Position numbers and translations under genes: made by a program. Positions 21,679-32,184 of a DNA stretch of 64,000 bases are shown in pieces; position 1 is the first letter of the stretch, and each line of letters starts with the position of its first letter. The stretch comes from Botryotinia globosa (lineage: Eukaryota; Ascomycota; Leotiomycetes; Helotiales; Sclerotiniaceae). The stretch spans positions 186,001-250,000 of the forward strand of contig RCSZ01000020.1 in assembly GCA_014898425.1 (NCBI GenBank), written 5' to 3'. The notes beneath the pieces are model-generated. The model made no database searches, had not been told where the DNA came from, and saw only the letters and a list, made by a program, of their open reading frames with translations.

Positions 21679-23177
21679 ATTGAATTAGATTGCTGATCTT
21701 AACGATTGTGCTGATTTGGAATGAATGAATGTAGAAGCTGATGATGATGCTGATGATGCTGATGATGCTGATGATGCTGATGATGCTGATGATGCTGATG
21801 ATGCTGATGATGCTGATGATGATGCTGATGATGCTGATGATGCTGATGATGCTGATGATGAATTGAAAGAGAAGACATTGTTGATACTTATATACTATTT
21901 TGCTATCATCACTCGATTTATTCAATCCGCACAAAATGTATATCCACCCAGACAATTCCCAGCAACATATTCTTGCATTGCCTCAATTCCATCATCCAAG
22001 AGCCTCAATTCTTCCTTCCAAGAGCTTCAATTTCGGTGTTTACCCATGCCGGGCTTTTGCCACTGCCATAATATCTCTCCAAGCAAAGATTCATCTCTAG
22101 TTGTCCATCTTCTCTGACATTCACAATGACAATGTAAAGTGTTCAACAAGCTTGGCAATCGCATCTTTACCAAAACCGTCTAACGTTGTATATAAATCTC
22201 TGGACCTTTTCCGAATACGATATGCGATAAACCATTTCAGATCAGATATCGAATGAGGCTCGTTTCAAAATTTCACACCCATAAATTCGCTTGGCATCAC
22301 AATGGATTTCTGCTTTTACTCTATATAATTCTATATAATATAATTCTTCTTTCTAAAATTTCTATAGTTAGAACAAAGCAATTGTGTGCTCGGAGAAGCT
22401 GTAACGTGGTAAACTCCGCATTGAATACTAAGGCTCTGTATGGATTTTCAATGAACCAGTACCTCAATTCGAAACCATAGTATAGAACTCGAGCAATCAA
22501 GATCCAAACCGCTCATCAAAAACATAGAGAGAAACAACCTTCACCCCTTCTTCAACAGTACAAAAGGCTGACTGAAATGCGGACATTCTTCAATTTCCTC
22601 TAGATATTGATCAACAGAAAACACCACATTGTAAATCCACAACAAACAATCCCCATATGATTCTCTTATTTGTTAATGATTGAATCAACTCGCCACCCAT
22701 TTCTTCAGCTTCCGCATGTCATAACTCATACCTTTATCCTCATACCCGAACCTAAATACATTAATCGAACCACCCCACCAATGTTCGAATTTTCGCTTAA
22801 GCACAGCCTCCCCCTCTCCTTCCTCTACAGATCAGAATTTTCGGCAGACCAGTATCGATAAATCTCCATCTAACTATTTCTCCAAGAAAACATCGTGCCT
22901 GCCAAGATCATGCTTAACTGTGATCCACCGTTTAGCTCATCGTTGCCTGGGCCCCATTGACTCTCTCGGTACTTGATTGCCCGGATTTTGAGAGCGCCCA
23001 TGACCATTATTACCGAATAGGATAATAGACTCTAAGTAATTTCGTTCACTGAAAGATCTTTGGGCAGTCAATTAGGGAGTGGAACTATTCCCATCTCAGA
23101 TGAACTTGAGCATGGTTTTGAGAATACAAGAAAAGAGAAACCCTCTCTCGATACATGCAGTGTAGGCAATAGTATTT
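21679..23177. other. Region between the NLP relic and the AT-rich island
   Basis: Apart from the GATGATGCT repeat, no gene is supported. Short frames at 21900-22100, 22253-22480 and 22670-22861 are without motif. Base composition falls toward the AT-rich island from about 23.2 kb. Confidence 0.4.
21737..21862. repeat. (GATGATGCT)n microsatellite, ~125 bp
   Basis: Near-perfect trinucleotide-based repeat with GATGATGCT and GATGCT units, starting about 60 bp upstream of the NLP relic's ATG (which is on the minus strand). Open in several frames, it generates Asp/Ala or Ile/Ser pseudo-proteins that are not genes. Length is likely to vary between strains. Confidence 0.9.
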
Positions 23178-23196
23178 CCCGTATTCCATATACGGG
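23178..23196. repeat. Short inverted repeat at the AT-island edge
   Basis: CCCGTAT and ATACGGG form a perfect 7-bp inverted repeat around a 5-nt loop, at the last GC-containing position before the AT-rich island. It could be a remnant of a terminal repeat or chance. Confidence 0.35.
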
Positions 23197-26100
23197 TTAG
23201 TTTAATAGTGCATATCGAATTTTTTCGAAATATATATGTATGTAGTATGGAATTCAATATTACTAAGAATATTCAATATCATTTTAATATTAAATATTAT
23301 TAATAAAATATAGGAATACAGATTTCTGATTGATATAGAATAAGCTGAAATATGTGAATTTGAGGTTATCTTTAAATTTCAATAATATTAAATCCTATAT
23401 TCAATTGAATTATTATTAATTGATAATAAATTATTAATATTATTGAATATTTTGATATTTTTGATATATTTGAATATAAATATTGATATTTTAATATTGT
23501 TTTTATAAATTTAATTGTTTTGAAAGTTTTAAAGATAATTAACAAAATAATGATTTTATTGAATCTTTTATTATTTAATTATATAAAATCCCTTGATTTT
23601 ATATAAATAATCATTTATTTTATTACTTTATTTTACTTTCAATTCTTCAAAATATCTTTTATTTATATATCTGATATTTTAAGTTTTATAGATTCTATTT
23701 TTTATAAAAAAAATTCTTAATCTAATCAATTTCTATTCTTTATTGAAACTTTTATTCAAATCGAATTTATTAAATCTTTACAAAATAATTCTTTTGATTT
23801 TGATCCTCTAACTTCATTATTTATATCATTATTTAATATCAAAAATTCTAAAGTATTTATAAATTCTATAATATTAGCAATTCATTATCGATAGATATAG
23901 ATTTAAAAATATATACCGAATAAGGATCCTTAAATAATATATTTTATTAAAAAGAATAAAATAAAATGGAAATATAATTATTATAGAATTAGATATTTTA
24001 AAACAAATAGTATTTATATTATATTAGTATATCTTCAAAGTATATATCAAATTATTAATATTTCAATTCAAAAAAAGCGTTTTTAATATATATAGACTAT
24101 TATTAAATAAACTCTTTCTAATATATACAAAACTATTTTTTTTAAATATAAAAGAATAATTAATAAAAAGAAAGATTTTAATAATTTGTTTAAATCTTAT
24201 ATTATTGATTCTCAAACCTTCGAAATTCTTATAATTCAATTTTTTATTTGATACTCTTTGTTTTTTAATCTTTTCAAATATAATAAATTCCGAATTCTTT
24301 TTGTTTATTTCAATAAATAATTGAATATTTGAATTTCTAGTTTTTATTATATTGTTTCGAAGTAGATTATTCAAAATTTCAATGAAAATAAGTTCAAAAT
24401 AAAACAAGAAATGTATTCTTTTTATAATAAAATTTATATTATTTATAATATCTAGATTTTTCCTAATAGATATAATATTTTTGATATTAAAACTTAATTT
24501 ATTAATAAAACAAACAAATTACAAATTATTATTTTTATATTACAAGAGATTAAAAAGTATTATATAAATGAAAATCTTGCAAAACTCTTATTCAATAAAA
24601 TTAATAAATAAGAAATTGAAAATAAATTGAAATATTTAGTAATAGATAATATATTGAATAATAATATTTTATATATTTATCTTTTAAATTGTAGGTTTTA
24701 TTTTCTTTGTCTTATATTTTATTCTTAATTTTACTAATATTTTTATATATTTATTAGATCTTAGTAATAAAAATAATATCGAATAGAATCCAATATAGAA
24801 TAAAATTTAATATAATATATACAATATCAATCTCTTTATAAAAACATTTTTATTCAAAGATTCTATATCTGAAGATTAAACTTTTAATCCGAATTATAAT
24901 CTCAAAGCTTTTATATATAATATTGATTTAATCTCAAAACTCAATTATAAATATTAAAAGAAGAAAAGTGTAATAAGCAAATGTTATATTTTTACTATCA
25001 AAATCAGCAATTCCTTTTGTTTATTATAATAATAGAATAAATTAATAAGAAAGCGATTTACAAAAGATAATTCAATTCAATAGAATTCTATTAATAATTT
25101 TCTTTCAATATTTCTTATACCCCAGATATATTATGTATATAAAAAATGATGGATTTAATATTTAAATAAACTTCCTATAAAACTTGAATTAATAAATAAT
25201 GATTTTAATTAAGTATAAGATATTCATCACTTTTTAAATATTTTAAAAAATACAACAAAGTTTATTGAAAGTAATAATACTATTTTTAAAAGAATACTTT
25301 TTATAATGTAATTTTTATTATAATATTTTGAAAAGAAAAAGATATAATTTATATTCTTTATTTATATATTCTTTATTTATATATTCTTTGTTTTCTACCT
25401 CTTTATTTTATATCTTTTTATTCTATACCTTTTTATTCTATATCTCTTTATTTTATATTTCTTTATTTGTTTATTTTATTTATATTTAATTATATTTAGA
25501 TTATTTATATAAATAATCTATTTTTGGATCCCTATATTAATAATGAATAGATAAAACTCGAAAAATACTATTTTTTCACTGATAAATTATTATATTATAT
25601 TACTATTGTTATATTAAATCCTTTTCAAAAATAATTATATTTCAAAGAATCTTAAAAGGAATCTTATTTATTATAAATCAAAAGATGGAAGAATAATATC
25701 GAGAGATTTTGAAAGGAATATTATAAATCAGATTTCGAAAATTCATTTTAATTAATATTCGAAAAAACCTTTTTAAATATATTAATTGTATATTTATAAA
25801 TTAAAAAAGTATTTTATTATTTAATAAATGAATATACAAAATATTTTATTATTTCTTTTTTTAAATATATTTAAAATTCTTATAAATAATAGTTTGATTT
25901 TATATAATAATAATTATATTCTAATTTAAATAAAATAGTATTTGATTTATTTAATATTTCTAATATATTTGTTTTTATTGAATATTTATTCTTTTCTATA
26001 AAGATTATTATTATTATAAAACAAAATAAACTTCAAATTGTAATTATCGAAAAAATAAAATACTTGAAATTATAATTAGATTTGAATTTATAAATAAAAG

Positions 26101-26340
26101 ATAATATAGAATTCGAGAATTTGAATAAATAAAAGATAGAAATTACTCTTTTAAATAATATTTTATTATTATTTGAGTTTTATTAGAATTAATTTTAATT
26201 TTAATATTATCTTTTAAATATTTTTAGGTTTTTATATTTCAATTTTTCTATATATCTTTATATATATCCATTTGAATAATATTTATAATAATGAGTATTC
26301 ATTTTTTTAATATGTATTATTTATTGTATTAAAAGCTTTA
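23197..26340. mobile_element. Extremely AT-rich island, probable RIP-degraded repeat element
   Basis: For about 3.1 kb nearly every 60-base line has fewer than ten G or C, whereas both flanks are near ordinary composition. TpA and TpT/ApA steps dominate, and CpA/CpG are rare. The borders are sharp (about 23.2 and 26.34 kb). A poly-pyrimidine tandem stretch (units like TTTATATATTC and CTTTTTATTCTATAC) lies at about 25350-25450. The only long frame (24063-24407, minus) encodes an Ile/Asn/Lys-rich chain expected of such sequence. Repeat-induced point mutation of a transposon is the usual cause of this pattern in ascomycetes; the original element cannot be identified. A mitochondrial insertion was considered, but no mitochondrial gene was seen. 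Confidence 0.6.
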
Positions 26341-29201
26341 TACATGCCATCGTAATACTATAGTATACTAATGCCTACACTGGATACATCTTCCCTGAGA
26401 ATCACAATCAGACGTTCCAGATCTCAATTCCAACCCTGACAACAAAAACTAACTTTGAAATTGAGAGATGGCTAACTGCCAAGGTGATTTTGCTAAGTTC
26501 TAGCCCTATTGCAAATTCTTCAGGTTTTCAATCCACTTAATTTACAATTCCCATTAGTTTCGAGGGCAGAAATATTCCATTAAGCATCTCCCCCCTTTCT
26601 TTTCTCTTCCTTTCATATTCAATTATCTTGCCTTGATATTGTGCTGCTGCTTCCTTCAACTTCATCTCCTCCGCCTTCTCCATCATGGTTTGCGTTCAAA
26701 CATGGACATCTCAAAAGGAACTGCACTGCCGTTTGCAGCAGCTTCTTTTTGTCTTACAGTATCCAAACTTTGAATGTTTACTAGGCTCGATCCTATCTCA
26801 TACTATGAGAACAATATCAATTGGGGAAGGATTCCTGTCCTCGTTGTATTGTCCTTTCGATGATGGGATCTTATAGACTCTCATATATGGCCAATGATGT
26901 GGTAGTGTTTGGTAAGTCAATAAGTGTGATGTTATCATAAACAGTAAATGAATGGCGCCTCTTGATGAAGATAACATTGGCAATACTATACGATATAACA
27001 TGTAGTTCAACCAATCTCCCAAAGCAAAATCACGCATCGAAAAATTCCCAATATGATATGAATATCCATATGAAAATTGCAAGACCAAATGATGCATTTT
27101 AGGAATTGCTAGAATTGTTAATTAGAGATAGGATAATCAGAATAGAAATTCTAATATCGAGGAATCGAAGAATGAACTCACTAAAAATATCGAAAGTTGG
27201 GAAGTATTCCATCAGTCTGTATACCCGCTGGTTGTCCAATGCTCACTGGACAAAGCCAGGTGCATAATCCATTGATCCAAAGTAATTCGTGATAGCCAAA
27301 AGACATAGCTGCATGGGATCCCGAAAATAATATTATCTTTTTCAAGAGAATAATAGCTACAAGTCTGAAGAAAACTAAAGAATTTATCTTGAAAGAGGGA
27401 CGACTAGACTACAACGCCAAAGAAAAAGAAACAAACGATCAACATCATCTTACCGAGAAGCAATAAAGTAGGATTCTAGCTATGTAGATAACGTAGAATA
27501 CCATGCGATGATTGGCTAATTGCTGCGAAATCATAAAAGTTGGGTGGTCTCCAAAAACATGGCGAGTAGGAGTACGCCTAGGCCGTCAAAAAGGATTTCA
27601 TTATCAAACGGAAATTAACATTGTCCTTTCTTCATGAAGAATTAATGTTACGAAGAAGGATACGAGAATGATAATTAGATAATACATGATAAATATCGAG
27701 TACGTGATATCATTCGACACCCCTTTAAAATTATCCATTATGCAAGAAATATTGAGAGTTAAGTAAGCTCAACACTCAACTTCGACGTCCACTTCCACTT
27801 TCAAGATTGAACACTAGTTATTTTACTATTTATATCTATTGATATATAAAATATCAGATCCCCACCGTTCCCTCACTTCAATAACTTAACACCAGAAACC
27901 AGACTGCTGTTCTGAGAAGAAATTCCTCAGCCTCCTATTGTATCACTCCAGCTACATGAAGAAGAAGAAGATTATCTGCCTCATTACCCGCCAGAATAGA
28001 CATAAATTCATAACTACACACTAGCCGCGGAACTAAATTTTACTTTATATGTGTATCATTAAGTGTACAACATCGCTCTTGAATATCAACAAGCATAGTA
28101 AGATATTTCTGTCTTCAGAATTAGGAGTCACATCCAGCTGCTCATTTACTATTCAAATTTGACACCAACGTTATGTACTTAATCTGGTTTTCAGGTATAG
28201 TAATTGTATAGCTCTGAGATGTGAGTAAGATGGATATCAAACCCTATATTCATCACCATAAGTATTTAGCTCTCTGTACAAAAGCAAAATTCTCAAAATT
28301 CCATATCTATGCGCTTGCAATGTTAGTCTCTTTAAAGATAAACATGTAGACACTAACACCAGTGCGTCGTCGACACGAGAAAAACCACTTCGAGAATCTA
28401 ATTAATTAGCTTACCAATATCAAAAGTTACTCATTTTACAATCACAGTGATACAATCAAAGCAACAAATATAACTTTCTTTATATATAGAAAACATATAA
28501 AGAAGAAACTCAATAACATATTTAAAAAAAAGAAATTTGAAAATATAAAAAAATCATATATATACAAGATTGTTTATATTCGACGTATTAATTATTAAAA
28601 ATGAGATTATGACGACTTGACTTGTGCAATGAGATCAAACTCGATATAGCTTAGGTAGAGTGTTAATAGAAAGGGAGAGTAGAAGATGGTGTTCGGGATG
28701 ATGATAATTTGTATCTTATGTAATAGCAATTCTCTTTCCTTGAAGATGAGATGTAATGGAATAAAATAGAATAGAGGATTGGAAATAGCGTGGCAATAGT
28801 TCTTTTCTCCTTGGAGATATTTCCAGATGCGGGGGATAATTTTGACTTATTGGTAATTGGGAAAGATATCTTCCATTTGCTCGAGAAAGGAGTCTGTTGG
28901 CACTTGCTCTCAGATCCAACGATGTTGTAGAATTTTAAAAGGGGTTATCGTTTAGGAATTGAGAAGGAAAGATCTTGTAGGAATTTTGGCGAACTTTTCT
29001 GGAAGGAGGGCAGGGCATGCTGGAACTCGTTTGAGAGAATCATAGAGATGATTTCGGGTGTGTGTTATGAGCACAAAAAGACTACAACTACCGCTTCTAT
29101 ATCTTACGTGTTTCTAAATTTTTACACCAAGGGAAAAAAGTAAGAATTTTCGATAACTGTATTAAGATTTTAATTTCATTACTTAATCCGACTGTCTAAA
29201 T
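26341..29201. other. Gene-poor flank of the AT-rich island
   Basis: Composition returns toward normal but remains AT-rich. Short frames (26685-26876 plus, 26798-27097 minus, 28716-28919 minus) lack motifs. No RNA gene, repeat or mobile-element gene was recognised in these 2.9 kb. Confidence 0.4.
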
Positions 29202-30416
29202 TTATATCCTCCCATAATTCCTCCTAATCTCCGTTCCCCTCCTCCTCTCCCTCCTCTCCCCTCTCTTCTCCTCTTTCCCTCTATCTCCACCCTCATCCCG
29301 CGTAGCACCCGCCGCACAAGCACCCCCCTCCACCCCCTCCAACCCAAACGTAACCATAAAACTCGACCCCCTACTCACCGCCCCCAAACACACTCGATCC
29401 CTCGCCACACTAAATCCCAACTCTCCAAAGCCTCCCGCCGGCCCCAACATCTCCTTCATCTCATTCAAGGCGGACACATCAATAATCAACTTCCAATCCA
29501 ATTTTCGCTCCTGAGTGCCCTTTTCCGAACTCAGACTTTCACTTCGTTGGCGGGATAGCTCGATGATTTGTTCTTTCTTTTGGTTGTGGTTTTCATCGGG
29601 TGATGTCGAGGCGTCACCACCATTTAGTAGTTGAGCATTCGATGATTGAGAAAATTCAAAATCATGACTCCAATCTATCATAAACATGAACTTATAAATT
29701 TCCCTCGTCCTTCTCCCCATGCTTCTCAACATTCCTCGAAAATCAGAATCTCCTCGTAGCTCCCCCAAAAACGGAAATATCGTATCCATCACCCACAGAG
29801 ATAATTGCGAAAGAAACCAAGAAAACAGCACTTCCAGCACGAGAAGTTTTGCAAACCGGTAAATGGGAGATTCGTCACCCGTGCTAAAGGCCCAGTAGTG
29901 AAGATTGTAGATCGTAGAACGCCATTCGAGATAAGTGTGCATGGATTCGGGGGTGGAGACGAGGGATACAAAAGTATTTAGGAGAGATATCAGGAGGGTA
30001 TTGAGGAGAGAATGAAGGAGCCAGAAGAGTGTGACGAGGAGGTAGGATTCGCTGGGAGAAGGTGCTTGGATTTCTGACGTGTAATTTTCGCAATGTGAGG
30101 AGCGTGATGGTCGGAGGGATTTTTCACTTCGATGTCGAGCCCGATTTTGAGGTCGAGGTTGATGTAACACTTTAAAAAGGAAATATTGAATCCCAATCAT
30201 CCAAAACCAGGCAAATAAATTTTCAATTAGAAAACTCGTAAAGGCGAGATTGAGAGGTATAGATGAGATAACTTCGCTTTGATGTTCGAGATCAAGACCC
30301 TGTAGTTCTCTGAGCGAAGAGTCGTCCATCTTTGACAGGATATCTAGGTGAGTGGTGGACGTGAGATGAGATGGATTCAAATACATAAGTATGTCTATAA
30401 GTATGTGAGATTCCAA
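29202..30416 (-). CDS. Predicted multi-pass membrane protein, unknown family
   Basis: A single open frame of up to 404 residues. The more plausible start is the internal ATG at 30329 (MDDSSLRELQGLD), since the 29 residues before it look like leader. Three hydrophobic blocks are visible, roughly residues 53-85 (AFTSFLIENLFAWFWMIG), 122-152 (YLLVTLFWLLHSLLNTLLIS) and 188-216 (LLVLEVLFSWFLSQLSLWVM). They alternate with basic loops. A soluble, charged C-terminal part includes 'DWKLIIDVSALNEMKEMLG'. The last ~30 residues (Arg/Glu repeats) are encoded by a CT-rich simple tract, so the C-terminus could be artefactual. No family is recognised. Length, hydrophobic periodicity and absence of stops support a real gene. 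Confidence 0.6.
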   Translation of the reverse strand: MESHILIDILMYLNPSHLTSTTHLDILSKMDDSSLRELQGLDLEHQSEVISSIPLNLAFTSFLIENLFAWFWMIGIQYFLFKVLHQPRPQNRARHRSEKSLRPSRSSHCENYTSEIQAPSPSESYLLVTLFWLLHSLLNTLLISLLNTFVSLVSTPESMHTYLEWRSTIYNLHYWAFSTGDESPIYRFAKLLVLEVLFSWFLSQLSLWVMDTIFPFLGELRGDSDFRGMLRSMGRRTREIYKFMFMIDWSHDFEFSQSSNAQLLNGGDASTSPDENHNQKKEQIIELSRQRSESLSSEKGTQERKLDWKLIIDVSALNEMKEMLGPAGGFGELGFSVARDRVCLGAVSRGSSFMVTFGLEGVEGGACAAGATRDEGGDRGKEEKRGERRERRRGTEIRRNYGRI

Positions 30417-30747
30417 TGCTCCAAGAAGAGGAAGTTGAACGCTCGAAGATTATTAAGTATATAAACAAATCAATAGCTGTATCCAATGTCTAGAAAGAAA
30501 AAAACGAAAAATGAAATAAAATAAATAAAATAAAAGACAAACCTCATGATATTTCTACCAAATAAAAATACCTTTGACGTTACATTCCCTGCCATCTACC
30601 AATATAAAAATCAAACCTTTACCCACCAACCCACCTATCTATATCTACCTTACCGGTACATATGAATACATCCAAGCCAAGCCTCAATTAAACTCAACAC
30701 ATCCCCTTCCCCTGAACACCAAACTGCACAGCACAGCGCAGCGTAAA

Positions 30748-30792
30748 CGCAGCACCATTCAACGCAGCACCGTTCAACACAGCACCGTTCAA
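30748..30792. repeat. Three tandem copies of a 15-bp unit
   Basis: Units CGCAGCACCATTCAA, CGCAGCACCGTTCAA and CACAGCACCGTTCAA follow each other directly with one or two differences. No coding role is apparent. Confidence 0.85.
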
Positions 30793-31233
30793 CGACCCCT
30801 CCAAAGTCATTGATAGATTTCACCGGCAATCAAACACGTTCAGCTCAGCCCTAACCAACAGCCCACTAGTCCCAAAACATACCTGCAATCCGCTTTACTG
30901 ATACCCCCATTCTAATTTCTAATACGACGTATCGAATACGCCTGCGTTACCGCACTCCATAAATGTCTCCATAATTCTTTACGAACGCACCAATGGATCT
31001 GCAGAGAATACGAAAATGCGCACTAGACTTATGCACGTGGTTTGTGCTTCAGGGTAAGGGGTTCGATGGAAAAGTGCGAGAGCGAGGTGAGTGTGCGAGG
31101 TATGCGAGATGTGCTATGCGAGTTGCGAAATGTCCCGGGACCTGGATGGATGCGGTGGGTGAGCGAGAACGAGAGCGAGAACGAGAAATGAAGTCTCATA
31201 AGATGAGGATTGAGATGGAAAGGTATCTATCTT

Positions 31234-31266
31234 TCTATCTATCTATCTATCTATCTATCTGTCTAT
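31234..31266. repeat. (CTAT)n microsatellite
   Basis: Seven or more consecutive CTAT units with a slightly degenerate end, just downstream of a GAGCGAGAACGAGA-type tract (31160-31190). Confidence 0.9.
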
Positions 31267-31606
31267 TTATCCATTTACTCATTTGAAGGATTCATTCCTT
31301 AGACACTTTGATACTCCAGACTCCAGAGTCTGTTCGCTACGAGAACTGCTTATGTAATTCACGATATCGCAATATTAAATAAGCTTTATACACACATATA
31401 TAGTATACGTAGATGACCTTAATAGGAAATCGAGGGATAAACCATCTAATTATCCGTAAATATAATATTACTTCACCGAAAATAGTATCAAACACCTACC
31501 TCCCTCTCGGAAACAGATGTCGCGAACAAAATCCCTCATCCAATCTTTCTGATTCATTAATCTTCTTCAAATTCGGCCTTCATTACAGATATAATATCAA
31601 ACTTAA

Positions 31607-31636
31607 TCACATCACATCACATTACATCACATCACG
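31607..31636. repeat. (CATCA)n-type short tandem repeat
   Basis: ATCAC pentamers repeat about six times with one ATTAC variant. A similar short CATCA run occurs at about 39912-39935. Confidence 0.75.
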
Positions 31637-32184
31637 CGTCAAATCTTCTGCATAAAGAGGCTGAGACCGTTGACTTTGACTTGACCTATTGCACTTATCA
31701 CACCTCTCACCCAGTCATTCAACCTCATGCATTTGAGAACTGGTGAGCCGGAATTCCATGATACAAGACTTGGGAAGAAATTTCCTATCCAAATGTCGAC
31801 GTACATACACCACCATCAATGAAACCTATGACCCATACCTACGTCTTTCGTGAATCACGGACAGGAAATAATTACATCTGATTCTCCCGCTTAATCACAA
31901 GCAGAGGCGTTCACTCATGGGCGCAATTTCATGGTATGATCAGACTGATCTAGAAAAATAGAGGTAAGAATACGAGATAATTAATCGGAATTCCGTTCAT
32001 ACAGTTTTACTCGATCCAAAAAGTTTAGGACAATAGAATTGGCGAGGCATATTATGATCTGACTATTCGTAGTTTTCTTAAGCATCCAGCTCGAAACGTA
32101 GCATCGAGGTATATACAAGCTTGCTTAGATCCTCCTCGTCTTCCCCATCCACTTTGACTATACCTCCAATTCAGTCCCTATTCC

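Larger units (their letters stand above)
30417..32184. other. Intergenic region with several simple repeats
   Basis: No gene is supported in these 1.8 kb. It contains a 3 x 15-bp direct repeat, a GAGCGAGAAC-type stretch, a CTAT run and a CATCA run, listed separately where well defined. Confidence 0.5.

Noticed and set aside
21476..21955. Minus-strand frame with an Ile/Ser repeat
   Set aside because: The repetitive part is the GATGATGCT microsatellite; the real content is the NLP relic.
24063..24407. 114-codon frame in the AT-rich island
   Set aside because: Ile/Asn/Lys-rich, as expected by chance in such AT-rich DNA; no motif recognised.
23197..26340. Mitochondrial DNA insertion (NUMT)
   Set aside because: No mitochondrial gene, tRNA or intron motif was recognisable; RIP-degraded repeat fits better.
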